From Neobacillus massiliamazoniensis (GTDB lineage: Bacteria; Bacillota; Bacilli; Bacillales; Cytobacillaceae): DNA of 64,000 nt. How positions within the stretch are numbered: position 1 is the stretch's first letter; each line of letters opens with the position of its first letter. The notes below the pieces were generated by a model. That model worked only from the letters and a program-made list of their open reading frames with translations, did not search any database and had not been told where the DNA came from. Shown in pieces: positions 16,549-24,772 of the stretch. The stretch is taken from the NCBI RefSeq assembly GCF_001048695.1, contig NZ_CVRB01000002.1:372001-436000 (forward strand), given 5' to 3'. Made by a program: the position numbers and the translations under genes.

Positions 16549-16922
16549 GTAAAAAACCCCCTTAAATCCTTAATCAGAATGATAGCACAAGCCCCCACTC
16601 CAATTCCCAGGATAAGAAATATTTACGTTTCACCATAACTTGTATGTTTATTATCCCTTCCATAAGGATACCAATCCCAGAAAAAGTTGTCCTTATGCCT
16701 TTATACGTGAGGTGTTGTTCATTTTAGAAGAAATTCAAATCTTCAAGATACACCTTACTACTGTACAACTGCTTCCAAAAACCTTGAATGTATTCGCTTC
16801 TTCAGTTAAACTGACCGTTATAGAAAAGAGCTGCTGCAGCAACTCATTTCAAGTTGCTTAGAAATCACTACTTATATCGAAATAAGATATAATTATTAAA
16901 AAATACTTGAGGTGAATATTCA
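16549..16922. other. gene-free stretch upstream of a membrane-protein gene
   Basis: I see no supported gene here. An open frame on the plus strand (16640-16861) has no ribosome site and no recognisable composition. AGCTGCTGCAGCAACT near 16834 is a short palindromic stretch. The 3' part must carry the promoter of the gene at 16923. Confidence 0.45.
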
Positions 16923-17678
16923 TTGGATTTTCATTCAGAGTCAGACCAACGAGTAGAAAATGTTAATAATGAAGAATATAAAGAAAGAAGTTACACTACT
17001 AGGCAGGAAGCAAAAAGGGAACTAGAAGAAAGAGGATATAAACAATGGTTGTTGGGCAGGAAAAAGAAAAAATCAGATGAAGAGGGTGAAGCGGGAGTAA
17101 ACTCGCCGTCCAGATCCCAATCGTCAAAAAAGATAAAGAAAGTGGAAATGTTCTGGGTAAAACTAGTCTTTAAGATTTTAGTAATAGGAGCTGTTTATTA
17201 CAATTTCAAATTCATTTTGAACTTTATGAAAGAACCTGTAAGTAATTTTACGCATACATTATTTGTAGTTGGAATGTGTGTAGGAATTAATTTTATTGCC
17301 GTTTGGATTCTTTTTTATAAAAGTTCATTTATGAGATTTTATCTTTCCTTATTTGCAATTTTAGGATCATTTGGATATTACTCCTACGTAAATTATACAA
17401 ATAATTCCTTTTTAGGGAATAACATCATAACTTCATTGCTTGTTATTATATCAGTTTTGATGGTCATTAATCCTAAAGTAAATTATTATGTGAAAAGTAT
17501 CCTACTTCTGTTGATACCTATTTTAGGAATATATTTTAGTGGTAATCAATTCGCACTTGTATGGACTCTAATGTTTAATGCCGGATTGATCCTGTTCTTT
17601 AGAATGTCTAAATTAAATAAATCTAAAACAAATAAAAAGGAAGCACGAATAAGAAGAAACAAAAAGCAATCAGCCTAA
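16923..17678 (+). CDS. multi-pass membrane protein with basic N-terminal tail
   Basis: A 251-aa protein. Residues 1-75 are charged and hydrophilic (TTRQEAKRELEERGYKQWLLGRKKKK), predicted cytosolic. Residues 78-230 hold five or six hydrophobic helices, and the C-terminus is basic (KARIRRNKKQ-like). Start TTG 16923 follows TTGAGGTGA. The TTRQEAKR segment resembles the cytosolic tails of Bacillus envelope proteins, but I recognise no family. A strong hairpin terminator follows, so it is monocistronic. Confidence 0.6.
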   Translation: MDFHSESDQRVENVNNEEYKERSYTTRQEAKRELEERGYKQWLLGRKKKKSDEEGEAGVNSPSRSQSSKKIKKVEMFWVKLVFKILVIGAVYYNFKFILNFMKEPVSNFTHTLFVVGMCVGINFIAVWILFYKSSFMRFYLSLFAILGSFGYYSYVNYTNNSFLGNNIITSLLVIISVLMVINPKVNYYVKSILLLLIPILGIYFSGNQFALVWTLMFNAGLILFFRMSKLNKSKTNKKEARIRRNKKQSA

Positions 17679-17705
17679 TATTAGCTACTTGTATAAGCAA
17701 TTAAA

Positions 17706-17735
17706 AAATGACGTATGCCAATTCATACGTCATTT
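17706..17735. terminator. terminator hairpin
   Basis: AAATGACGTATG and CATACGTCATTT form a perfect 12-bp stem with a 6-nt loop, with T-rich sequence after it, 28 nt past the membrane-protein gene. Confidence 0.8.
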
Positions 17736-17934
17736 CTTGTGTCATTTATTCAAAAAGCACCTCAAAACGGAACCCTTTAGAAAATTATCCAAGCGTTTTT
17801 ATGTACTAAATATTGTGTTAAATTGGATACTAAAGTTAACGTGAATTGGTTTGAAAATTAAGCTGTTATTTCGTATTCGCTCCACATTATCAGAACTACT
17901 TAGGGCATCCGCACTCCTCTTTTTTTGAACATAA

Positions 17935-18924
17935 TCAGCTACTGCTGCTCGAGTTGCTAGATGCCACGGCCGCTGCGGTCATGCTTGCCGTCATGGCGGC
18001 TTGCTGTGCCTGGATTAGCGTCTCAATGGATATATTTAACCCCGTTCTTGCTGCCTCGCCCACTGCTGAGAATTGATTCATCAAAAACAGCACACTCATC
18101 ATAAAATTAACATCTTTATTCCATTTAAATAGCTTATCCTTATTTAAATCCTCATTAATCGCAACTAGACTTTCGAATTCACCTATCGTGTTTTCTAAAA
18201 AGCTGAGCATGCCAATATAAGGGTAATAAGCGCTTTTTGTTTTAAGATTGGCCTTTTTGAGCATGTCTCTTATCATCAGACATTGATCAGCTTTCTCCTC
18301 AGGCCGATGGCTCGTTTCTATTGCGAGAATATGGCTTAAAAATTGCAGATCGTTCCCTAAATAAAAGCCTTTTTTATGTAGTGTCTGGTAATAGTCCTCT
18401 ACATTACGGACAATGATGTCTGAATCTAATTCGCGTTGAGCAAGGATGGTGGCGAGCGGATAATCACCCGGGTTCGTTAGGAAAAAATGATTTTTTCTCA
18501 TACCTTTATAAACTTCGTGAGTTTTCTGGACGATTTCATCGATGCGATTCGGTTCCACTTTTAACAATGTTCCAGCAGCAATATAGGAAAAAGCATTCCG
18601 AGTGAAGCCGTTTTCAATCAGCTTATCGTAGATTGAGATAAATTGATGAAAACTTTCTTTAGGATCCTCTGACGTCGTATCCAATGTCGCCGCAATTGTA
18701 AAACGCTGGGTAGATTTCAAATATGAAAACATTCCAACATGGTCTTTAATATAGTCCGCTATATCTATAAATCTTTTTAAATTAAATTCCTTTGCATTTG
18801 TAACATACATAGCAGCAATCAGCATAAGTGAGTGTTTATCCACTTTCCATTTTAATGCTGAATACAGCTCTGAATAAGTGTCTTTATAAAGGCTAATACT
18901 TTCGTTTACGGTTTGCTCCTTCAT
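17935..18924 (-). CDS. DUF4003 domain protein
   Basis: A 329-aa, largely helical cytosolic protein. Blocks such as YVTNAKEFNLKRFIDIADYIK, MRKNHFFLTNPGDYPLATILA and FYLGNDLQFLSHILA match what I know as DUF4003, a Bacillaceae family without assigned function. The C-terminus is unusual, being low in complexity (Ala-rich TASMTAAAVASSNS followed by a Ser run). GAAGGGTGATGG precedes the ATG. It is downstream of the ROK regulator by 67 nt, same strand, so cotranscription is possible. Confidence 0.72.
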   Translation of the reverse strand: MKEQTVNESISLYKDTYSELYSALKWKVDKHSLMLIAAMYVTNAKEFNLKRFIDIADYIKDHVGMFSYLKSTQRFTIAATLDTTSEDPKESFHQFISIYDKLIENGFTRNAFSYIAAGTLLKVEPNRIDEIVQKTHEVYKGMRKNHFFLTNPGDYPLATILAQRELDSDIIVRNVEDYYQTLHKKGFYLGNDLQFLSHILAIETSHRPEEKADQCLMIRDMLKKANLKTKSAYYPYIGMLSFLENTIGEFESLVAINEDLNKDKLFKWNKDVNFMMSVLFLMNQFSAVGEAARTGLNISIETLIQAQQAAMTASMTAAAVASSNSSSSS

Positions 18925-18991
18925 TTATCCATCACCCTTCTCAATTGTACGTATCTACTATACGTGAGAAGTTCTAAGATGGTTTCATTGT

Positions 18992-20209
18992 TTATGGTAG
19001 ATTCTCTTCAGTAAAAGAGTCTAAAACCATACATCCTGCTCCCTGCGCGACGATGTTGTAAGCTGTAGTCGATCTATACATCCGGACATTACTATTAGAA
19101 TAATGCTTCACGCGATTAAGTGCAGTTTCAGATGCCGCTTCGTAAAAAAGCGGTTTGGGTACCAAGGTTCCGCCGCAGATGACGATATCTGGTCGTAACA
19201 GAAAAATGAGGTTCGAAAGTCCAATACCAAAATAATAGGCTGCTTCCTTCACGACATCAAGAACCAAGGTATCTTCCCTCTCAAGCGCTTCTAAAATATG
19301 AAAAAAATCAACCTCTTCCACAGCACCCACCTTTTCTTGAAGAAAAGAGTCATGACCACGTTTCAATCTGCGAATGACTTCGTTGCGAATAGCCGGCAAG
19401 CTGCTGAATGCCTGCAAACAGCCATATGAACCACAGGAACAACGTGGTCCATGGACATCTATGATCATATGTCCAAAAGCATCCGCCATTTCGTTTTGAT
19501 TCGTAATCAATCTACCTTGGAAGATCATGCTGCTGCGAATGCCCATATCATTTGAGACAAACACAAGATTATCCGTTTCTTTCCAATAATTTATGCGATA
19601 TTCAGCTAACGCCGCTAAGTTTGTTCCATTTTCTAAGAAAACAATTGTATTATTTTTTTGACTTAAATAATCAACAATGTTTAGATCCTCCCAGCCATCT
19701 GAGGTAAACAAATGGGGTTGGATGATCACGCCTCGTTCCTGATCAATCGGACTAAGAACACCAATGCCAATACCGAGTAGTTTTTCCCTAGGAATGCTTT
19801 GTTTAGCCAGAAGCTCATCGACACATCTAGACACAAAATCTAATGTGTATCTCCCCGTACATTGGGAATCCATTTTTAGTTTTTCTGCCCCTATGATCGT
19901 TAATTGAGCATCAAGAAGGAGCACCGTCGTGTATAGATTCGTGATTTCCACACCAATTAAATAGTGGGCATCAGGATTGATCACATACATTAACGGTTTC
20001 CGTCCACCACTTGACTCCCCTAAACCACTATCTTGTATGAGTTCAGCCTGCACAAGCTCGTCTACCAAACGGGAACAAGTAGCATGCTTATAGCCCGTCA
20101 TTTCAGATAATTCTTTAATTCTGACAGGGCCAAATTTACGAATGAAACTATATAAAAGCTTTAAGCTTTTCACCTTTGGCGATATTAAGCCCACAAATTG
20201 CCTCAGCAT
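18992..20209 (-). CDS. ROK family transcriptional regulator
   Basis: A 405-aa XylR/NagC-type repressor. Residues 15-70 form the winged helix-turn-helix (VRIKELSEMTGYKHATCSRLVDELV with GGRKPLMY after it). Residues 80-400 form the ROK sugar-kinase fold with the zinc site HGPRCSCGSYGCLQAF and the second ATP-fold segment ICGGTLVPKPLFYEA. ROK repressors sense sugars or sugar phosphates. It is divergent from purine nucleoside phosphorylase with 243 nt between, suggesting control of nucleoside or ribose use. An inverted repeat at 20339-20374 is a candidate operator. Confidence 0.86.
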   Translation of the reverse strand: MLRQFVGLISPKVKSLKLLYSFIRKFGPVRIKELSEMTGYKHATCSRLVDELVQAELIQDSGLGESSGGRKPLMYVINPDAHYLIGVEITNLYTTVLLLDAQLTIIGAEKLKMDSQCTGRYTLDFVSRCVDELLAKQSIPREKLLGIGIGVLSPIDQERGVIIQPHLFTSDGWEDLNIVDYLSQKNNTIVFLENGTNLAALAEYRINYWKETDNLVFVSNDMGIRSSMIFQGRLITNQNEMADAFGHMIIDVHGPRCSCGSYGCLQAFSSLPAIRNEVIRRLKRGHDSFLQEKVGAVEEVDFFHILEALEREDTLVLDVVKEAAYYFGIGLSNLIFLLRPDIVICGGTLVPKPLFYEAASETALNRVKHYSNSNVRMYRSTTAYNIVAQGAGCMVLDSFTEENLP

Positions 20210-20338
20210 AAAATTCCTCCAAAATCTTTCTTTTTAACTAATACTAGTTTACTCGATTTATTCGAAAAGGAAAAATGCTCTTTTTATCATTTTGGAGTAA
20301 AGTTTCTATTTTTTTATAATTCGGTCTTTAAAATACAA

Positions 20339-20374
20339 TTAATTTCTTATTACTTTTTTTCAAAATGAAATTAA
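20339..20374. promoter_or_regulatory. candidate operator between ROK and PNP genes
   Basis: TTAATTTC and GAAATTAA form an 8-bp perfect inverted repeat 20 nt apart, midway between the divergent ROK regulator and nucleoside phosphorylase genes. Wide spacing and AT-richness make it only a candidate. Confidence 0.35.
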
Positions 20375-20452
20375 CTTATTTACAATGATCAAAGAATCCA
20401 GTAAACTTTTATTGTTAATAATTCAGAAAAATTTCCTATGGAGGAGTTAACT

Positions 20453-21274
20453 ATGCACAAAATCCAAGATATTTTAGATGCAAAAAATTATATTATGAGC
20501 AAGACTGACCTTCGTCCGACGATTGGCATGATTTTAGGCTCAGGTCTAGGAACTCTTGCTGATGAAGTTGAAAATGCTGTCATGATCCCTTATAGTGAAA
20601 TTCCCCATTTTGCAAAATCAGAAGCAGTGGGCCACGCCAACGAATTAGTCATTGGTGAACTAAAAGGAAAAACCGTTGCAGCCATGAAGGGGCGCTTTCA
20701 TTATTATGAAGGTTTTACTTTAGATGAAGTAACCTTTCCCGTCCGTGTTTTGAAAGCTCTTGGTGTTGAGAATCTAATTATTACAAATGCCTGCGGAGCG
20801 ATTAACACAAGCTTTAACCCAGGAGATTTAATGTTAATTACCGATCATATAAATCTAGTTGGGACAAATCCATTAATTGGACCTAATAATAATGAATTAG
20901 GAACCCGTTTCCCTGACGTTTCTCAAGTATATAATCTTGGCTTGCGCAATATTGCTACTGAGGTAGCGAAAGAACAAAATATGAATCTGCAACAAGGTGT
21001 TTATGCTTGGTGGAGTGGCCCAGCCTACGAAACTCCTGCAGAAATTCGAATGATTCGTATATTAGGTGCAGATGCTGTAGGAATGTCAACAGTTCCTGAA
21101 GCCATTGTCGCCACCCATGGATCAATGAAAGTACTAGGCATCTCCTGCTTAACTAATATGGCATGTGGAATTTTAGATCAACCATTGAGTCATGATGAGG
21201 TCATCGAAGTGGCAGGTAAAGTTAGATCCAAATTTGTTCAATTAGTAAAAGGGATTTTAGAAAAAATAGATTAA
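20453..21274 (+). CDS. purine nucleoside phosphorylase
   Basis: A 273-aa trimeric-type (PNP-I) phosphorylase. The signatures are GMILGSGLG (phosphate loop), MKGRFHYYEG, ITNACGAINTSFNPGDLMLITDHINL, the substrate segment YAWWSGPAYETPAEIRM and MSTVPEAIVA. It splits purine nucleosides with phosphate into base and ribose-1-phosphate in the cytosol. ATG 20453 follows TATGGAGGAG; an upstream in-frame start has no site. In Bacillus the same role is held by PupG or DeoD. YAWWSGP instead of the common YAxxxGP is a mild substitution. It is monocistronic, with a terminator at 21282. Confidence 0.92.
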   Translation: MHKIQDILDAKNYIMSKTDLRPTIGMILGSGLGTLADEVENAVMIPYSEIPHFAKSEAVGHANELVIGELKGKTVAAMKGRFHYYEGFTLDEVTFPVRVLKALGVENLIITNACGAINTSFNPGDLMLITDHINLVGTNPLIGPNNNELGTRFPDVSQVYNLGLRNIATEVAKEQNMNLQQGVYAWWSGPAYETPAEIRMIRILGADAVGMSTVPEAIVATHGSMKVLGISCLTNMACGILDQPLSHDEVIEVAGKVRSKFVQLVKGILEKID

Positions 21275-21281
21275 GAATACT

Positions 21282-21317
21282 GAAAGCGGCTGGGGATTAA
21301 CCAAGCCGCTTTTTTGT
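21282..21317 (+). terminator. terminator of the nucleoside phosphorylase gene
   Basis: AAGCGGCT and AGCCGCTT form an 8-bp stem followed by six T, 8 nt past the stop. Confidence 0.85.
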
Positions 21318-21396
21318 CGACTAGACTGAACCTCTCCCATAATTTAGGGGGATTTGTTATAATCAATATAGAATATTTTTAAGGGGGTGCTTAAAA

Positions 21397-21492
21397 ATGG
21401 AGAATCAATCTAGATTGTCTGGTACTTCCGCAACTCATGCAAAGCCTGGAATAGGAAAGGCGATACTTTGCATGGGGCGGAAATTAAACTAA
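21397..21492 (+). CDS. 31-codon ORF, possibly a relic
   Basis: ATG 21397 follows AAGGGGGTG and opens 31 codons (MENQSRLSGTSATHAKPGIG...). From about 21467 another frame stays open and coherent (HGAEIKLKEIAQHMHY) into the CD3324 gene, so this may be the start of a longer gene broken by a frameshift rather than a real small protein. No family is recognised. Confidence 0.3.
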   Translation: MENQSRLSGTSATHAKPGIGKAILCMGRKLN

Positions 21493-21584
21493 AAGAAATC
21501 GCCCAACATATGCATTACGTCATTTCTACGATCTGGCTTTGCGCCTTATTTTCTCTCAATACAAAAAATAAGGGGCTGACAGAA

Positions 21585-21851
21585 GTGAAATATGTAAATG
21601 CAAACAATATTTTACCAGCTACGCTGATTACGGAAATACAAAAATATGTACAGGGAGAAACCATTTACATTCCCAAACCGGTAACGGCTTATCGAAAATG
21701 GGGAACCTGTTCGGGCGGAAGAAAGCTGATTGATAAAAGAAATTCTGCCATAAAAAGCGCCTTTATTAGTGGCTGCAGTATTCAACAGTTAGCCGAGGAG
21801 TATTTCCTTTCAATCGAAACCATTAAGAAAATTGTCTATTCAAATAAGTGA
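21585..21851 (+). CDS. CD3324 family protein (small helix-turn-helix)
   Basis: An 88-aa protein opening KYVNANNILPATLITEIQKYVQGETIYIP and ending in CSIQQLAEEYFLSIETIKKIV, the helix-turn-helix of the CD3324 family. GTG 21585 is supported by AAGGGG. These proteins are widespread in Firmicutes and probably bind DNA; no regulon is known. The extension upstream in the same frame is treated as non-coding because it lacks a start with a site. Confidence 0.75.
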   Translation: MKYVNANNILPATLITEIQKYVQGETIYIPKPVTAYRKWGTCSGGRKLIDKRNSAIKSAFISGCSIQQLAEEYFLSIETIKKIVYSNK

Positions 21852-21860
21852 TAAGATAGC

Positions 21861-21899
21861 AGCACGGATGATTTTTTAGAAAAATTGTCCGTGCTTTTT
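21861..21899 (+). terminator. terminator of the CD3324 gene
   Basis: AGCACGGA and TCCGTGCT form an 8-bp stem followed by TTTTTA, 10 nt past the stop. Confidence 0.8.
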
Positions 21900-21978
21900 A
21901 TGTATAAATCGTTTCATAAATGTTTTCTGCATTTTAAATTGGAGAGGGAATTCTTAAAATGAATGTAGGAGGTAGAAA

Positions 21979-22635
21979 ATGATGTATGATAAATTCATAA
22001 AGAATGATCAATTTAATTTTATAAAAAAACAAGTCAATTTAATAAAAGATAGTTACAAAAAGCATGCGGATCCGACCGTTATTCACGCAGTGAAAGACTT
22101 AGCAAATGCTAAGATCATGGAGCTTTTCCTAACGGCAACTTTCGAGCAAAAGGAAATGTTAGATCTATCAGGATTGAAAACAGATCCTGAGTTTGACCAC
22201 TATATTCAACAGCTTTCTCCCTTTTTGTTACCATTCCCAAAAATCACGGAACAACAATTAAAAAAGATGTTTCCAAAGAATAAGAAATTAAAGCTGCCTG
22301 ACCTTTCCAAAATCAATCATGAACAGTTAACCTTTTTAAGCTGGACGGACATCAGTACGAATAAGAAGTTCATTGTATATGAACATAATGAGAAACTAGT
22401 TGGTATTGAGTGTAAATACACCATGTTAAATAAAGATAATATTTGTTCCTTCTGTAATCGTTTCGGCAAGGTTGCCTTTATTTCAACCGTAACAAAAGCA
22501 AAAAAAGCAAAGAATCCAGATTACTATAAGGCCATAGGCAACTATATTTGCTTTGATAGCTCGGAATGCAATAAACAAATAACGAATGTAGATTATTTAA
22601 CCACCTTTTTAATAGACTCCTTGGGAGAGAAATAG
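21979..22635 (+). CDS. FusB-type elongation factor G-binding protein
   Basis: A 218-aa protein of the FusB/FusC family. The N-terminal four-helix bundle covers about residues 1-80; the C-terminal treble-clef zinc domain has its ligands at Cys156, Cys159, Cys191 and Cys197 (CSFC and CFDSSEC). FusB proteins bind EF-G on the ribosome and free it from fusidic acid arrest. Chromosomal Bacillaceae copies are common and may act as intrinsic protection or in normal translation. GTAGGAGG precedes an ATGATG start. It is convergent with the CAP gene and shares a terminator with it. Confidence 0.85.
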   Translation: MMYDKFIKNDQFNFIKKQVNLIKDSYKKHADPTVIHAVKDLANAKIMELFLTATFEQKEMLDLSGLKTDPEFDHYIQQLSPFLLPFPKITEQQLKKMFPKNKKLKLPDLSKINHEQLTFLSWTDISTNKKFIVYEHNEKLVGIECKYTMLNKDNICSFCNRFGKVAFISTVTKAKKAKNPDYYKAIGNYICFDSSECNKQITNVDYLTTFLIDSLGEK

Positions 22636-22668
22636 GCTGCTGACATTGTCAACAGCCTATCTTTATCT
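22632..22668. terminator. shared terminator
   Basis: AATAGGCTG and CAGCCTAT pair around a loop that itself contains TGACATTGTCA; the stem includes the stop codon of the EF-G-binding protein gene and serves the convergent CAP gene too. Confidence 0.7.
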
Positions 22669-22674
22669 TTCCTA

Positions 22675-23379
22675 TTATTTACCAATAAAATCCTGAGTCC
22701 AGTAATTACCCTGTGCCACGTAACCGACACCAATATAATTATAATTCGGATTCAGGATGTTCGCGCGGTGGCCTGCACTATTCATCCATCCATTGACGAC
22801 TTCCTCGGGAGTTTTTTGCCCCATGGCAATGTTTTCACCTGCATATCTATAGGTAATCCCATATTGTTTCATCATATCAAATGGTGAACCGTATGTCGGA
22901 CTAGTGTGGCTGAAGTAACCATTCGCAGACATATCTCGGGATTTTTCATGTGCCATTTTGCTAAGTGTTAAATCGACTTTAAGGGGTGGCAAACCATTTT
23001 TTGCACGTTCCTGATTGGTTAGATCCACTACCTTTTGCTCGTAAGCACTTAAGGTGCTAGTTGTTTGCTTCGCTTTCGGATGTACAGATTTTACAGGCTG
23101 ATGCTGTACTGGGTTTGTCGTAGGAGTTTGCTGAATTCGATTTGGTTGTTTCTGGACTGTCTGCTTTACTGAATTAGTTGAGCTAAAGTCGCTTTCATTT
23201 TTAGTAAAAAAGTTTTCTAGTATTCTATTTATCTCATTCACATCTGTGCCATGGTATACATAAGCATTTTCCTGCATGTTAGAATTATTAGCTGCCGCTT
23301 GTGCTTTATATGAATGTGGATTTGCCCCCACTAATGCTGCGACGGCTGCTACCGAAAGAATTGCTTTACTCAAGATCAT
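22675..23379 (-). CDS. secreted CAP-domain protein (YkwD-like)
   Basis: A 234-aa protein. ATG 23379 is chosen because TCAGGAGG precedes it; upstream codons in frame have no site. Residues 1-29 form a signal peptide (cleavage after AQA). Residues 30-110 are a Gln/Thr/Pro-rich linker. Residues 113-234 are the CAP/SCP domain: LTNQERAKNGLPPL, MSANGYFSHTSPTYGSPFDMM, AGENIAMG, GHRANILNPNYNYIGVG and YWTQDF, with the two His and two Glu of the cleft. Related Bacillus proteins are extracellular and often linked to spore or wall; the activity is unknown. Confidence 0.88.
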   Translation of the reverse strand: MILSKAILSVAAVAALVGANPHSYKAQAAANNSNMQENAYVYHGTDVNEINRILENFFTKNESDFSSTNSVKQTVQKQPNRIQQTPTTNPVQHQPVKSVHPKAKQTTSTLSAYEQKVVDLTNQERAKNGLPPLKVDLTLSKMAHEKSRDMSANGYFSHTSPTYGSPFDMMKQYGITYRYAGENIAMGQKTPEEVVNGWMNSAGHRANILNPNYNYIGVGYVAQGNYWTQDFIGK

Positions 23380-23844
23380 CTTCCATCCTCCTGAATTAGA
23401 AATTATCCGCTCCTGGACAATTTCATCGTAACATATGGTTTTTGACATATTTCAGGAAGGATTTCACAGCCTAAATTCTACTCTATTTATTTAGGCCTTA
23501 TGAGACCATAAGGTATATGGATTTCATCCGCTTAACTAATTATCATAATTTCTATTAGATTCTTGAAAAATTACCAATATTTATTGTAGAAAAGGATATT
23601 GACAGTTTCCAAAGTAGTCGTGATTTTTAACAAATATTTCAGAAAAGTGTCGAAACTTACATTCATTTTAAGCAAAGCAAAACTACTAATTTGCCTTATT
23701 CTCTCCACTTTTTTTGGAAATAATAGAGAGAAAAACAATTCATTAGTAAATGCTACATGGTAGAATAAATCTGTTAAAACAAAGCAAAAAATGACAGGAT
23801 ATCGTTTAATGCGGCTGTTACAATCTAATTAAGGAGTGAGTGCA
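23380..23844. other. intergenic region with two adjacent hairpins
   Basis: No gene is seen. GCCTAAAT/ATTTAGGC (23469-23496) and CCTTATG/CATAAGG (23496-23513) are back-to-back inverted repeats sharing a GGCC, upstream of the CAP gene, and TTCTCTC/GAGAGAA near 23700-23735 is a third, wider one. These could be regulator sites for either divergent gene. The rest is AT-rich promoter DNA. Confidence 0.45.
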
Positions 23845-24705
23845 ATGGGATGGGTCGAATCATTACAAAAGGCCATTGACTATATAGAGGAACATTTGCT
23901 AGAAAATATAACAATCGAAAATATAGCCAAACAAGCTAATGTTTCGCCCTTTCATTTTCAACGTACTTTTTCAATTTTAACGGATATCTCAATTGGTGAA
24001 TATATTCGCCGTAGACGATTGTCCCTTGCTGCACAAGAACTAGCGCATACAAGCAGCAAAATTATCGAGATTGCCCTGAAGTATGGGTACGACACTCCCG
24101 AAGCATTTACAAAAGCATTTCGCCGACAGCACGGAATAACTCCCAGCCAAGTGAGAAATTACAGTGGAATGCTGAATTCATACAACCGCCTGATGATTCA
24201 GGTGAGTCTGAAAGGAGCCGAACCAATGAAATACAAAGTACTCGAAAAAGAGAGTTTTCAAGTTGTAGGTGTTAAACGAGAGTTTTCAGGTGCCAATGGT
24301 GAGAATTTAAGTGGGATTCCAAAAATGTGGGATGATGTTCATGCGGATGGAACAAACGATTTATTAGTAAGTTTGAACAATGGGGAAATTAAGGGAGTGC
24401 TTGGAGTTTGTGTTGGTAAGCCGAATACCCAACCACAATTAATCGATTACTGGATTGCTACAGATTTTAAGGGCGACGTACCCGAAGGCCTATTACAACT
24501 TGAAATTCCAGCAGCAAAATGGGGAGTTTTTGAAGTTCACGGAGCAATGCCAGATGCCATGCAAAAAGCTTGGAAACAAATCTTTTCAGAATGGTTCCCT
24601 TCCAGTCATTATGAGCATGCCGGCTCCCCAGAATTAGAAGTCTATTCCGATGGAGATCCATGGAGCCCAGACTATTATTCTGAAATCTGGATCCCGGTAA
24701 AATAA
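23845..24705 (+). CDS. AraC regulator with GyrI-like effector domain
   Basis: A 286-aa regulator, similar in plan to Bacillus YdeE. Residues 1-105 hold the two AraC helix-turn-helix units (ENIAKQANVSPFHFQRTFS and IIEIALKYGYDTPEAFTKAFRRQHGITPSQ). Residues 125-286 are a GyrI/BmrR-type effector-binding domain (FQVVGVKREFSG, GIPKMWDDVH, WIPVK at the end). Such proteins sense hydrophobic drugs or metabolites. ATG 23845 is preceded by AAGGAG; an upstream GTG at 23836 is a weaker alternative. No target is obvious nearby; it may control itself. Confidence 0.85.
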   Translation: MGWVESLQKAIDYIEEHLLENITIENIAKQANVSPFHFQRTFSILTDISIGEYIRRRRLSLAAQELAHTSSKIIEIALKYGYDTPEAFTKAFRRQHGITPSQVRNYSGMLNSYNRLMIQVSLKGAEPMKYKVLEKESFQVVGVKREFSGANGENLSGIPKMWDDVHADGTNDLLVSLNNGEIKGVLGVCVGKPNTQPQLIDYWIATDFKGDVPEGLLQLEIPAAKWGVFEVHGAMPDAMQKAWKQIFSEWFPSSHYEHAGSPELEVYSDGDPWSPDYYSEIWIPVK

Positions 24706-24746
24706 AGGGGAAACCAGCAGTTTCTAATGGACGAGAAAGCTCTTTA

Positions 24747-24772
24747 CGTGGGGAAATTTTACTTTCCCCGCG
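24747..24772. terminator. terminator between convergent AraC and LLM genes
   Basis: CGTGGGGAAA pairs with TTTCCCCGCG around a 6-nt loop. The right arm reaches into the last codons of the convergent LLM gene. Confidence 0.65.

Noticed and set aside
16640..16861. 73-codon plus-strand ORF
   Set aside because: No ribosome site, no recognisable domain, odd composition, and it lies in a promoter-bearing gap.
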